A stretch of DNA of 64,000 bases from Pseudanabaena sp. FACHB-1998 (GCF_014696355.1 NZ_JACJQA010000028.1:248001-312000), one strand, 5' to 3'; positions 44,464 to 53,459 are shown, counted from the stretch's first letter. Notes: generated from the sequence alone by a model not told the origin. Program-made: numbers and translations.

Positions 44464-44560
44464 GGCAATTAAACCTGAACCAAGAAATTTTTAAAAAAGT
44501 CTTGTTTTGCAAGACTTTTTTAAAAATTTCTTGGTTCGTTTGATTGGAAATTTCTGTAGA
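44464..44560. repeat. TTACAG-family element with 28-bp stem
   Basis: The stem 44477-44537 (GAACCAAGAAATTTTTAAAA..., 5-nt loop) is followed by GTTTGATTGGAAATTTCTGTAGA, matching the right end of other family members. Confidence 0.8.
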
Positions 44561-44595
44561 TAAAGAATAGGAGTGCGAGGTACTCCTATTCTTTA
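44561..44595 (-). terminator. 14-bp stem-loop at the hydrolase stop codon
   Basis: TAAAGAATAGGAGT / ACTCCTATTCTTTA; ends with the complement of the stop of the gene at 44593. Confidence 0.75.
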
Positions 44596-45633
44596 GGTTT
44601 CGGCAAGCCATTCAAAAATACGATTCCATGCCCACCACCGATCGCGATCGCCCGATTGAAGTTGGCATTCTTTGCTGCTGACATAGCCCACATGACCGCC
44701 ATGTTGAGTAACAACGAGCTTAATTGCAGGATTATTTTCGGCAATCTTTTGGAGATCCGCAATAATTGACGGGTCAAACATCGGATCATCGGCGGCATAC
44801 AAAACAAAAGTGGGCTTTTGCAAGTGGGGCATGAAATATAAAGGACAGCTAGCATCGTAATATTCCTCAACGCTAGAAAATCCTAATTTGGCGATCGTTA
44901 ACTCATTATCAAAGCCCCAAATACTATTGGCGCGTTCGACGGCGGCGGGATCGATCGCTTCAGGATAATTTTTCGCCATATTTCGCGCCAGCTTTTTTAG
45001 CTCACGGGCGATCGCTTTTTCTAAAAAGCGCCCTAATTCATCTTTGACTAAATAGGTCAGCGATCTATTGGAGTCCACACTCGGACAAATCACGGCTCCG
45101 CCTGCAATATCCGCCGAGGTGATTTCCAAATCTTGTCCCCAACTAGCGATCGTTTCCCCCGCTTTAACGGCCCATAGCGCCAACTGTCCGCCCAGCGAGT
45201 AACCCATTACCCAAAATTTGCTCGGACATCCCAATTGTTTAGCCGTATTCGCGATCCGAATAAAATCTTCGCCTTCGTAAAGTCCATCGGAAGTAAGCGT
45301 TGGCGATAGTTCTGAGGTTTTGCCATGCGCCCGCCAATCAAATAAAACTACGGCATATCCGCGATCGAAAGCTTTACGCCCCAGAATTTTCAAAAACCAT
45401 TGATTATCTAAATCCCCCGTAATGCCATAGGTTGCCACAATCGTGCCTTTAGCATTAGCAGGAATTGCATACTTGCCAAAAATAGGAACTCCATTTGCCC
45501 CTGTAAAAATATGCTCTTGATAAGTAGGCTCTGGTTCAACGGTAAAGTTTTCCCATTTTTTGCTGACTCGCAGGGCTGTGTAAAGGGTCATCAGCAAGCC
45601 ATTGCTAAGATGCCAAGGGGGTGAGTAGAGCAT
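44593..45633 (-). CDS. Alpha/beta hydrolase, YheT/EMB8-like
   Basis: 346 residues from the ATG at 45633, chosen because AAGGAAGGA lies 6 nt upstream; the frame extends to 45750 through a stem-loop. Nucleophile elbow 'VMGYSLGGQLA' (GxSxG), oxyanion 'ATYGITGDLDNQW', acid 'LYAADDPMFD' and 'QHGGHVGYV' for the catalytic His. YheT-type hydrolases have unknown natural substrates. Monocistronic. Confidence 0.88.
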   Translation of the reverse strand: MLYSPPWHLSNGLLMTLYTALRVSKKWENFTVEPEPTYQEHIFTGANGVPIFGKYAIPANAKGTIVATYGITGDLDNQWFLKILGRKAFDRGYAVVLFDWRAHGKTSELSPTLTSDGLYEGEDFIRIANTAKQLGCPSKFWVMGYSLGGQLALWAVKAGETIASWGQDLEITSADIAGGAVICPSVDSNRSLTYLVKDELGRFLEKAIARELKKLARNMAKNYPEAIDPAAVERANSIWGFDNELTIAKLGFSSVEEYYDASCPLYFMPHLQKPTFVLYAADDPMFDPSIIADLQKIAENNPAIKLVVTQHGGHVGYVSSKECQLQSGDRDRWWAWNRIFEWLAET

Positions 45634-45669
45634 AGAGTATCCTTCCTTCATTTTGACGTACTTAGATCG

Positions 45670-45730
45670 AGCCACGAACCAAAGAGAGGTTGCGGCGCTT
45701 TGCACCGCAACCTCTCTTTGGCTTGTGGCT
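45670..45730. repeat. ~29-bp stem-loop upstream of the hydrolase gene
   Basis: AGCCACGAACCAAAGAGAGG... around TTT, with a few mismatches. It lies between two divergent genes, so it is not only a terminator. Confidence 0.78.
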
Positions 45731-45832
45731 ATTGTTAGAAATTGCGGCAACTCTTTAAAAATTATTACAACTATATTATGTAGTTTTGTATACTGATAGG
45801 TTGAATGGGATATAAAAAAGGTATTTAACAGC

Positions 45833-47527
45833 GTGAGTCAGCATCCCCTAGAAGAGCTAAATCGCTACGATGCTAAAGCCAATGCCGAATATTACGGTCG
45901 TCGCCCTTGGTTAGCGATTAGTCGCATTTTAAAAATCATTTATTTTGCCTTGAGTTTCGGCTTAGCCTTTGGCTGGGATGTATTGACTGGCAATACTGTA
46001 AGTCAACCCAAACTTGCCGAACAGTTACGACGCATTATCACGGCTCTAGGTCCAACCTATATCAAGGTTGGTCAGGCTTTATCGACCCGACCTGACTTGG
46101 TGCGGGTCGATTTCCTCGAGGAGTTAACCAAACTCCAAGATCAGTTGCCGCCCTTTGCCAACGACCAAGCCTTCGGAATTATCGAGTCTGAACTTGGTAA
46201 ACCAGTGCATACGGTTTATCGCACTATTTCTGAAGATCCGATCGCGGCGGCAAGTTTAGGACAAGTTTACAAGGCAACTCTTTATTCTGGTGAAGAAGTT
46301 GCGGTGAAGGTGCAACGTCCTGACTTAATCCCCACTTTAACCCTCGATTTATTCATTCTCCGATGGTTTGCTGGTTGGTTAGGACCACTTTTGCCTTTAA
46401 ATCTTGGTAATAGCCTAGAGGCGATCGTGGATGAGTTTGGGTTGAAGTTATTTGAAGAAATTAACTATGCCCACGAAGCGACCAATGCTGAAAGATTTGC
46501 GGGTTATTTCAAAAATGACCCCTATGTGAAAGTTCCTTCCATTTATCGTCAGTACAGCACCCACAAAGTCCTAACCTTGGAATGGATTAATGGCATCAAG
46601 CTTAACGAAATCGAACAAATTAAATCCGCAGGACTCGATACGGATTCCCTAGTGCGAATTGGGGTGATGTCTGGATTGCGACAACTGCTGGAGTTTGGCT
46701 TTTTCCATGCCGATCCTCACCCCGGAAATCTCTTTGCTACCTATGACGGCAAGATGGCATATATCGATTTTGGGATGATGGATCAATTAGATCTGCAAAC
46801 GAAAGAGCAGTTAGTGGATTCTGTGGTACATCTTCTCAATAAAGACTATGACGAGCTTGGACAGGACTATGTAAGACTTGGCTTTTTACAGCCAGATATC
46901 GAGATGAAGCCGATCGTGAATGCCCTCGAATCGGTGCTAGGCGATATTATGTCTGAGAAAGTGAAGGACTTTAACTTTAAAGTTGTGACCGATCGCTTCT
47001 CAAAGGTGATGTATGACTATCCCTTCTGCTTACCTGCGAAGTTTGCGCTCATCATTCGCTCGGTAATTACCCAAGAAGGCGTGGCTCTCAGCCTTAACCC
47101 TGAATTTCAGATTGTGCAGGTTGCCTATCCCTATGTGGCGAGACGTTTGCTCACCGATGAGTCCGAAAGTCTAAGATCAAGATTATTGGAAGTTCTGTTT
47201 AAAGACGATAAGTTCCAATGGTCAAGATTAGAGAATTTATTAGCGATCGCTAAGTCCGATGGTCAATTTGATATCATCCCTACAGCAAGGATGGGCTTTA
47301 AGTTCTTAACTTCTAAGGATGGTGAATATATTCGTCGCCGCATCTTACTAGCTCTTACGGAGGATAATCGCCTCCATACTGAGGAGATCATGCGAATCTG
47401 GAGTATGCTCAGCGTCGATATTGAGCCAGCGAAGTTATGGGATATGGCTCTCAAAGCTGTAACTAGCACTATGCCTAAAGCGATCGCGGCGGCGCTTCCC
47501 TTTGCGGCTTTCCAAAATATAAATTAA
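45833..47527 (+). CDS. AarF/ABC1/UbiB-family atypical kinase (copy 2)
   Basis: 564 residues starting at GTG. KxGQ 'YIKVGQALSTRPDLV' (78-81), Ala-rich loop 'PIAAASLGQVYKATL', 'FFHADPHPGNLF' and 'AYIDFGMMD' are present. Divergent from the copy at 3658, mainly in the N-terminal 60 residues and the C-terminal third, which has an extended helical region rather than two clear membrane spans. Cyanobacteria usually carry several ABC1 paralogues of unequal function; the substrate is unknown. Confidence 0.92.
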   Translation: MSQHPLEELNRYDAKANAEYYGRRPWLAISRILKIIYFALSFGLAFGWDVLTGNTVSQPKLAEQLRRIITALGPTYIKVGQALSTRPDLVRVDFLEELTKLQDQLPPFANDQAFGIIESELGKPVHTVYRTISEDPIAAASLGQVYKATLYSGEEVAVKVQRPDLIPTLTLDLFILRWFAGWLGPLLPLNLGNSLEAIVDEFGLKLFEEINYAHEATNAERFAGYFKNDPYVKVPSIYRQYSTHKVLTLEWINGIKLNEIEQIKSAGLDTDSLVRIGVMSGLRQLLEFGFFHADPHPGNLFATYDGKMAYIDFGMMDQLDLQTKEQLVDSVVHLLNKDYDELGQDYVRLGFLQPDIEMKPIVNALESVLGDIMSEKVKDFNFKVVTDRFSKVMYDYPFCLPAKFALIIRSVITQEGVALSLNPEFQIVQVAYPYVARRLLTDESESLRSRLLEVLFKDDKFQWSRLENLLAIAKSDGQFDIIPTARMGFKFLTSKDGEYIRRRILLALTEDNRLHTEEIMRIWSMLSVDIEPAKLWDMALKAVTSTMPKAIAAALPFAAFQNIN

Positions 47528-47547
47528 AAATCTGCTACTCCCTTCCC

Positions 47548-47598
47548 ACCCAATGATTAATGGTGCGGCGCGTAGCGCCGCACCATTAATCATTGGGT
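47548..47598. terminator. Perfect 24-bp stem-loop after the second aarF-like gene
   Basis: ACCCAATGATTAATGGTGCGGCGC-GTA-complement, preceded by CCTTCCC as in the 59142 element. Confidence 0.8.
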
Positions 47599-47630
47599 TT
47601 TGATTTTCAGTGCTTTACGTTTTTTAAAAA

Positions 47631-47661
47631 CCCCGATAACTTGCAAAGCAAGCTATCGGGG
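47631..47661 (-). terminator. 14-bp stem-loop downstream of ilvH
   Basis: CCCCGATAACTTGC-AAA-near-complement, one G-T pair, 29 bp beyond the ilvH stop. It follows CAGTGCTTTACG, a TTACAG-family left end. Confidence 0.7.
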
Positions 47662-47689
47662 CTACTTTAGATCTGGCGATCGCTAAAAA

Positions 47690-48229
47690 TTAGAAGTTAG
47701 AAATAGGATTTTTGACCGTATTCTTAGCAATTTTGAGATATTCCGTATTAACGCCCGACTCACGGGTGAGAGACACCTTCCCAGTACGCGCAATTTCGCG
47801 AATGCCAAACTTGTTCAACATCTTTAAAATCGCGACCATCTTCCCGGGATCTCCCACCACCTCAATCGTTAGGGAATCATCGGCAACATCAACAATACGG
47901 GCGCGGAAAATTTGCGAGATTTCAATAATTTCCGATCGCACATTGGGAGCCGCATTCACCTTAACGAGCATCAACTCGCGCTCAACACAAGGAATATCAG
48001 TAAAGTCTAAAATGGTGATCACATTGATCAGTTTATGCAACTGCTTCGTGATTTGCTCAATCGTATGATCGTCGCCTGAGACAACCATCGTAATGCGCGT
48101 AAATCCATCTTGCTCGGCAGTCCCTACCGCAAGGCTCTCGATATTAAAACCTCGGCGGGCGAACAAGCTAGCAATACGGGTCAGTACGCCTGCCTCATCT
48201 TGGACGACAACGGAGAGAGTATGTTTCAT
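47690..48229 (-). CDS. ilvH: Acetolactate synthase small (regulatory) subunit
   Basis: 179 residues, the common length. An N-terminal ACT domain '[34 protein letters not shown]' is followed by the C-terminal ALS_ss domain. It binds the catalytic subunit IlvB/IlvG and confers valine feedback control in branched-chain amino-acid synthesis. The large subunit is not in this window. Confidence 0.96.
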   Translation of the reverse strand: MKHTLSVVVQDEAGVLTRIASLFARRGFNIESLAVGTAEQDGFTRITMVVSGDDHTIEQITKQLHKLINVITILDFTDIPCVERELMLVKVNAAPNVRSEIIEISQIFRARIVDVADDSLTIEVVGDPGKMVAILKMLNKFGIREIARTGKVSLTRESGVNTEYLKIAKNTVKNPISNF

Positions 48230-48493
48230 GGTGACAAATAAGGCAAATAAACAGCACAGTAGACTATATTAATGACTTTAGTTACTTTATTACGACTATC
48301 CAGTTACATATTGCATAGCTTTTCTAAAGGTATTGCGTTACACCGCTTTAGAATTTGTCCTCCAGCAATTATGGGCGCTGATGTCAGGTGACATAATTTA
48401 AAAAATAGCAATTCACCCCTTAAGCAAATTCTAATTTTGATATTTACTGCTATATATTTAACTGTGGTTAAAACTTAAAGGTTTATAACACCT

Positions 48494-49447
48494 ATGCCTA
48501 CCCAAAACGATATCCCCGTTGCCCAAAGGCTCAGCGATCCCAAACGTTTACCCCAAAAAACAGTAACCGCTAACCCAGTTGCGCGATCGCTACAGGCTGT
48601 ACCTTGGTGGGGATATGGTTTAGCCGTCCTCGCTTTTTTGTCCCCCATCGTCACCACAAGGATTTGGTTTGCTCTTAATACGGCGAATTCGGCACAAGTT
48701 TCCGCACAAGTGAATGTTGCGCCATCGGAAACTAATCAAACCGTTGCCACTGATTCGCAAGCACCTCAGTCGTCAGACAAACCCAACCTAATCCCCTTTA
48801 CCAATTCCCCATCTAGCTCCCAAAATCCTTCATCGGCTAGCGCCACTAATGCAAAAGCTCCGATTAATAGCCCTGAAGCTAGTAATAAAGATGCTGACAC
48901 TCCGCCCGATCTATTTGGTCACCATCCCTATCCAGAAGCTCCTGTCAGTCAATTACGCACTATCGGTCGCGCCAGTGATGGCTATGAAATTCGTCTTCGC
49001 GAAGTAGCAGCTAAAAACTTCTTAAATATGCAAGCGGCGGCAAAGGCTGAAGGTGTTGATCTAGTCGTAATTTCAGGCTTTCGGACGATCGCCGAACAAC
49101 AACAACTATTTTTTGAAATCAGCAAGCAACGCAACCAGACTCCAGCCCAACGCGCTAAGGTTAGCGCTCCTCCGGGACATAGCGAACATCACACAGGTTA
49201 TGCTTTAGATATTGGCGATGCAGATGTGCCGAGCGCGACCCTTTCAACCAGTTTTGAAAAGACGGCTGCTTTTCAATGGTTACAAAGTAATGCGGCGAAG
49301 TATGGCTTTGAAATGTCATTTCCTCCTAACAACACTCAAGGGGTAATGTATGAGCCTTGGCATTGGCGCTTTGTAGGTGATGATGACAGTCTCATTACTT
49401 TCTATAAAAAGCAAAATCGTGGCGGATCATCCTTTATTAAGAGATAG
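48494..49447 (+). CDS. VanY-type D-alanyl-D-alanine carboxypeptidase (M15)
   Basis: 317 residues. A membrane anchor at ~34-54 ('WGYGLAVLAFLSPIVTTRIWFAL') is followed by a Ser/Asn/Pro-rich linker (~60-150) and an M15 domain (~150-310). Zinc-site motifs 'PGHSEHHTGYALDIGDADV' (SxHxxGxAxD) and 'YEPWHWRFVGD' are intact, as is 'VVISGFRTIAEQQQLF'. It trims the terminal D-Ala of peptidoglycan stems in the periplasm. The stop overlaps the next gene's leader (2-bp gap), so the two are probably co-transcribed. Confidence 0.92.
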   Translation: MPTQNDIPVAQRLSDPKRLPQKTVTANPVARSLQAVPWWGYGLAVLAFLSPIVTTRIWFALNTANSAQVSAQVNVAPSETNQTVATDSQAPQSSDKPNLIPFTNSPSSSQNPSSASATNAKAPINSPEASNKDADTPPDLFGHHPYPEAPVSQLRTIGRASDGYEIRLREVAAKNFLNMQAAAKAEGVDLVVISGFRTIAEQQQLFFEISKQRNQTPAQRAKVSAPPGHSEHHTGYALDIGDADVPSATLSTSFEKTAAFQWLQSNAAKYGFEMSFPPNNTQGVMYEPWHWRFVGDDDSLITFYKKQNRGGSSFIKR

Positions 49448-49449
49448 AC

Positions 49450-50130
49450 ATGAATGTTACGTCTACTGATGTTTTGGCGATCGCTATTTTTACGATTACC
49501 ATGATGTCTCTCGTCGGTACGATGGTGGGTTTATCCCCCGTTGTACCTGCCGCGATCGCGATAACGCTTCTTAGTTTGTGGGGTATTGACGTTGGCTTTT
49601 GGCAGGGCAAGTTTGGCGCATATTTCCAAGTATGGTTGAGAGCGAGAGATCCCAAATATCGCCAACGGGTCTGCTATCACGAAGCAGGACATTTTCTCGC
49701 CGCCCATGTCTTGGGGTTTAAGGTAGTGAACTATGCGATCGCGGGAGTGGTTGGGCAATCCTTGGGGGAGTTTCTCGCTAGCGAAAATTTTAGCGGACTC
49801 GAAGGTGGTGTAGAAATAGAGATAGGCTCAGATTTTAATTCTGCAAACCTATTAGATCGTTATTGCACTGTCTATATGGCGGGAATTGCTGCGGAACAAT
49901 TAATGTGTGAAGGTGAAACGGAAGGTGGATTAGATGATATTCAGCGCTTACGCCAAGCAATTTCTAATCTGCCCAATCCCATGACTCAAGAACGTTGGGC
50001 GTTATTAAATGCCAAAAATTTACTTGGCGATCGCCGTGACATTTTAATATCCCTCGCCGCCCAAATGCAAAGTGGAGCTTCGATTGAAGCTTGCTATCAA
50101 ACTATTAAGATTAAGGTTCCTACCATCTAA
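49450..50130 (+). CDS. M41-like membrane metalloprotease without AAA domain
   Basis: 226 residues. Two hydrophobic segments in the first ~45 residues ('VLAIAIFTITMMSLVGTMVGLSPVVPAAIAITLLSL'). The zinc motif 'VCYHEAGHFLAAHVLGFKV' (HEAGH) and 'YMAGIAAEQLMCEGETEGGLDDIQRL' match the FtsH protease domain, but no ATPase domain exists. Such proteins occur in cyanobacteria and plants as FtsH-related proteins with unclear activity. It starts 2 bp after the VanY-like gene. Confidence 0.85.
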   Translation: MNVTSTDVLAIAIFTITMMSLVGTMVGLSPVVPAAIAITLLSLWGIDVGFWQGKFGAYFQVWLRARDPKYRQRVCYHEAGHFLAAHVLGFKVVNYAIAGVVGQSLGEFLASENFSGLEGGVEIEIGSDFNSANLLDRYCTVYMAGIAAEQLMCEGETEGGLDDIQRLRQAISNLPNPMTQERWALLNAKNLLGDRRDILISLAAQMQSGASIEACYQTIKIKVPTI

Positions 50131-50135
50131 ATAGA

Positions 50136-50247
50136 GCAAAGCAAGAGTTAGACAGTACAAACCAAAACCCAAAAAGCGAGTGGCGGCGCGAAGCGCCGCC
50201 ACTCGCTTTTTGGGTTTTATCTCCTAAGCAAAACTTACGTTGCTATA
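50136..50247. repeat. 112-bp palindromic repeat, copy 2 (inverted)
   Basis: Reverse complement of 2469-2580 with the same length. The central 55-bp stem-loop (50164-50218) is perfect. The stem pair GTTGC/GCAAC of copy 1 is GTGGC/GCCAC here, so both arms changed together. Confidence 0.92.
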
Positions 50248-50306
50248 AGTAGCTGGGCATAATTAAAAAAACAAAATCAAAGTCTTTGCCGCGCATCATT
50301 ACTTAT

Positions 50307-51623
50307 CTACTGAGATAAATTAACGGTAAATGTTGTTCCTTGTCCGACTTTGCTTTCAACGTGGATTTGTCCTTGATGGCTCTCCGCGATCGCCTTCGCA
50401 ATGGCTAAACCCAATCCCGATCCACTAGTGCTAGCACTTCCTGACTTCGTACTAGATTTGCTACTTTTTTGCGGTTGATAGCGATAGAAGCGTTCAAAAA
50501 TTTGGGATAACTCCGCTTCAGGAATACCAATACCCGTATCTTGTACTTTTACCTGTACTTGACCTTGGGAAGCCTGAGCCGTAATCTGTACCTTGCCCTC
50601 CTTTGGGGTATAGGCGATCGCATTGCTCACCAGATTCGTAAATAACCGTCCTAACCGATCACGATCGCCAGATACAAAAAGATTTGGGTCAGCAATTGGC
50701 AAATTGAGCGTGATTTGCTTTTGCTGGGCGATCGCTAATTGTTCTTCAGCAACTTCCTTCAAAATTTGCGATAAATTGCAAGACTCGCGTTTCTGATTAG
50801 TAATTCCCCCGTCATGCCTTGCTAAAAATAACAAATCCTCAATTAATCGACCTAAGCGGCGCGTAATTCGCTCAATCGTTTCCAGTTGAGTCTTCTGGAA
50901 TTCTAAGTCAGGATTAGGATCGCTGAGAGCTACTTGCACATTGGTTTGAATTACGGCGATCGGATTACGCAACTCATGGGAAGCATCCGCCGTAAACTGT
51001 TTCAAACGCTGGTAAGACTCGCGGACAGGTTCCATCGCAATGCCTGCTAGCCACCAGCCACATAGCGACACTACCCCGACCATGAGCGTAGTGCCTAGAG
51101 CAAGATCAAGAAATAGCTGCTTAACTGGCTTAGTGACTTCAAACCAAGGATGACTAATCCGTAAATATCCTAATAGTTTTCCATTAATCACAATCGGTTC
51201 TGTCATTTGACGGAGAGGTTCTGCTTCCGATAAATGCACAGTGCGATAGAGCGGCTTCAAAATCCCTCTTTCCCTCGGTTGTAGAGAATCAAAATTACTA
51301 TTAGTCGTCCATAGCACTTCGCCACTAGGGCTAAACCAATCTATATCAATGTGATCAGCATCAATCTCTTGAGCATTTACTGATAAGTTCCGACTAAAAT
51401 CTGATTCCAAATCAATTAAATTGGAACGAATTAGCGATCGCTCGATTACTTCCGCAACATGGTCAATCGTGTCATCAATGCGATCAATCAAAGTTGACTG
51501 CACATAGAGATAGAAACCTGTAGCAAATACAATCAATAAAACTGCGGTAACAATCGCATACCAAAGTGCCAAGCGACGACGCATCGCTTGGAACACGGGA
51601 TTAGGGGCAGGATTAGTACTCAA
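50307..51623 (-). CDS. Two-component sensor histidine kinase
   Basis: 438 residues: TM1 (~17-38), a periplasmic sensor (~40-165), TM2 (~172-196), HisKA with 'FTADASHELRNPIAVIQTNVQVAL', then HATPase with 'DRLGRLFTNLVSNAIAYTPKEG', 'DTGIGIPEAEL' and 'GSGLGLAIAKAIAESHQG'. A Ser-rich loop precedes the G2 box. It lacks an adjacent response regulator; the stimulus is unknown. Its start overlaps the DUF3181 gene by ~11 bp, so they share a transcript. Confidence 0.93.
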   Translation of the reverse strand: MSTNPAPNPVFQAMRRRLALWYAIVTAVLLIVFATGFYLYVQSTLIDRIDDTIDHVAEVIERSLIRSNLIDLESDFSRNLSVNAQEIDADHIDIDWFSPSGEVLWTTNSNFDSLQPRERGILKPLYRTVHLSEAEPLRQMTEPIVINGKLLGYLRISHPWFEVTKPVKQLFLDLALGTTLMVGVVSLCGWWLAGIAMEPVRESYQRLKQFTADASHELRNPIAVIQTNVQVALSDPNPDLEFQKTQLETIERITRRLGRLIEDLLFLARHDGGITNQKRESCNLSQILKEVAEEQLAIAQQKQITLNLPIADPNLFVSGDRDRLGRLFTNLVSNAIAYTPKEGKVQITAQASQGQVQVKVQDTGIGIPEAELSQIFERFYRYQPQKSSKSSTKSGSASTSGSGLGLAIAKAIAESHQGQIHVESKVGQGTTFTVNLSQ

Positions 51624-51906
51624 ACTCTTCTAAAATAGTTAACAAGCGATTTTGACAGGAACTAGGAATTAAATCGCTCAAAGCAATCTCTCGTTTACCG
51701 CCACCAACCGAAATCTTAGTGTCATTGAGAACTTTACTAACATCTGCGGAAGTAATATTGCCATCTAAGAGCATGGGATAAAACTTTTCCGCAAGGGGAC
51801 GGTGCAGATGGGCATCATTTAGATACAAATGCCACTTAGCGATGTCAATGTAGACATCCTCAGCGATCGCGGCAGCTAACTGCTCAACACGTTCTGTAGT
51901 ACTCAT
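51613..51906 (-). CDS. DUF3181 family protein
   Basis: 97 residues. The family pattern 'LAAAIAEDVYIDIAKWHLYLNDAHLHRPLAEKFYPML' is clear. Small soluble cyanobacterial protein of unknown function. It lies upstream of, and overlaps, a histidine kinase gene, so a role in that signalling pair is possible. Confidence 0.88.
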   Translation of the reverse strand: MSTTERVEQLAAAIAEDVYIDIAKWHLYLNDAHLHRPLAEKFYPMLLDGNITSADVSKVLNDTKISVGGGKREIALSDLIPSSCQNRLLTILEEFEY

Positions 51907-51977
51907 TAGGTTTTTAGTGCTTTTTAGATTTTCAGTAATCAGAATTTAAATTACAGGGCTTTGTGCTTTTTTAAGAG

Positions 51978-52030
51978 CCAGAAAAATTTGGAAAAAGCTG
52001 ACGAAGCGAGCTTTTTCCAAATTTTTCTGG
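51978..52030. repeat. 22-bp stem-loop
   Basis: CCAGAAAAATTTGGAAAAAGCT / complement with a 9-nt loop, between DUF3181 and pstS (divergent). Confidence 0.8.
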
Positions 52031-52164
52031 ACTACACTAGATAAGGATAAGCGGAGCGAAACGCCGTCCCTCTTTAACCCCACAAATTCTTTCGTTTTTA
52101 GGACTACTAAGAAATCTATTACTTGTTGTCAAGTCTTGACTCAAAAACCAATTGGCTACCCAAA

Positions 52165-52205
52165 CTTAACTCCACCTTTAACATTCCTTAACCTTTGGTT
52201 GACGG
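52165..52205 (+). promoter_or_regulatory. Pho box upstream of pstS
   Basis: Four 8-mers at exact 11-bp spacing: CTTAACTC, CTTTAACA, CTTAACCT and GTTGACGG, each separated by 3 bp. The 3rd is the known cyanobacterial PhoB/SphR half-site CTTAACCT. Ends 76 bp before the pstS ATG. Predicts induction by phosphate starvation. Confidence 0.85.
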
Positions 52206-52281
52206 ATGCAGTTTAGTATCAAATTTGTCTAGTTTTAAATGTTCAGTCAACCGTAACAGATATAATCGCAGTAAGATTTCT

Positions 52282-53382
52282 ATGATGTCCAAAAAGAATA
52301 TCAATCGTAGTGTCGCAACTTTTGTAGCAGGCGTTACACTAGCCGCAACACTTGCATCCTGTAGCGGAAGCGACACCAAACCTAGTACTCCTAGTGCAAC
52401 TAATCCCGCAGCAACCACCACCACAGCGGCTAAAGAACCTGCTAAGGAACCAGCTAAAGCTCCTTCCAACCTATCTGGCAACATCACCATTGATGGTTCT
52501 AGCACCGTTGCCCCAATCAGCAAAGCAGTTGCCGAAGATTTTGCAAAATCAAATCCTGGTGTTAAAGTTCCTGTTGGTACAAGTGGCACTGGCGGTGGAT
52601 TTAAGAAATTCTGTTCTGGAGATACTGACATTTCCAATGCATCTCGTCCGATCAAGTCGAAAGAAGCCGAAGATTGTAAGAAAGCAGGGGTCGAATTTAT
52701 TGAGTTGCCCGTTGCTATTGATGGTTTGACTGTCGTTGTTAACAAGGAAAACACTTGGGCAAAGTGCTTAACAACCGCAGAACTTAAAACAATCTGGAGT
52801 CCTGAGTCAGAAGGTAAGATCACCAACTGGAATCAAGTGCGTCCTGACTTCCCTAGTGAGCCTCTAGCTCTGTTTGGTGCTGGTGCTGACTCTGGTACAT
52901 TTGACTACTTCACCGAAGCTATCAATAAGAAAGAGAAAGTGATTCGTAAGGATTACCAACCTAGCGAAGATGACAACATTATCGTCAAGGGTGTGCAAGG
53001 TGGTAAAGGCGGAATGGGCTTCTTTGGGGTTGCTTACTTTGAAGAAAACGCCAAAACTTTAAATGCTGTTGAAGTCGATGGCGGCAAGGGTTGCGTTGCT
53101 CCAACTGCTGAGAATATTAACAGTGGTAAATACACACCTTTATCTCGTCCTCTATTCATTTACGTTAACAAGAAGTCCCTTGCTCGTCCTGAAGTAAAGG
53201 CTTTTGTTGAGTACTACTTTAAGGACATTAAAGTTGTCAAAGAAGTTGGTTATGTACCACTTCCTACTGACGCATTGCCTAAGATCATTGAGCGTGTGAC
53301 CTCTGCTAAGGCAGGTACAACCTTTATGGGTGCTGAAGCTGGCGTACCGATCGCTGAATTGTTGGCTAAGGACTTGAAATAA
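52282..53382 (+). CDS. pstS: Phosphate ABC transporter substrate-binding protein PstS
   Basis: 366 residues from the ATG at 52282; the frame runs back through the Pho box to 52195 but this is regulatory DNA. Lipoprotein leader ends in 'TLAATLASC'. A Thr/Ala/Pro/Lys linker precedes the PBP domain: 'GNITIDGSSTVAPISKAVAEDF', 'VPVGTSGTGGGFKKFCSGDTDISNASRPI' and 'GAGADSGTFDYF'. It binds phosphate and delivers it to PstC/PstA. First gene of pstSCAB. Confidence 0.96.
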   Translation: MMSKKNINRSVATFVAGVTLAATLASCSGSDTKPSTPSATNPAATTTTAAKEPAKEPAKAPSNLSGNITIDGSSTVAPISKAVAEDFAKSNPGVKVPVGTSGTGGGFKKFCSGDTDISNASRPIKSKEAEDCKKAGVEFIELPVAIDGLTVVVNKENTWAKCLTTAELKTIWSPESEGKITNWNQVRPDFPSEPLALFGAGADSGTFDYFTEAINKKEKVIRKDYQPSEDDNIIVKGVQGGKGGMGFFGVAYFEENAKTLNAVEVDGGKGCVAPTAENINSGKYTPLSRPLFIYVNKKSLARPEVKAFVEYYFKDIKVVKEVGYVPLPTDALPKIIERVTSAKAGTTFMGAEAGVPIAELLAKDLK

Positions 53383-53459
53383 TTTTGAGTTAGTTTTGAG
53401 CTAAGCCCTCCTAATCGCTGGAGGGCTTTGACTTTTGATGTACTTGATTAGGAACCTTT

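Larger units (their letters stand above)
51907..52281. promoter_or_regulatory. Intergenic region with repeat and Pho-regulated promoter
   Basis: 375 bp with no gene. It contains a TTACAG-family element (~51950-52045) with a 22-bp stem at 51978-52030 and the Pho box at 52165-52205. The remainder is AT-rich leader of pstS. Confidence 0.7.

Noticed and set aside
45634-45750. 39-residue N-terminal extension of the alpha/beta hydrolase
   Set aside because: It is encoded by a stem-loop arm. The internal ATG at 45633 has a strong AAGGAAGGA site.
52195-52281. N-terminal extension of PstS
   Set aside because: It starts in the Pho box. The ATG at 52282 gives a proper lipoprotein leader.
52188-52826. 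212-residue reverse-strand frame over pstS
   Set aside because: It is the antisense of a clear pstS gene, with an Ala/Val/Leu-rich shadow composition.
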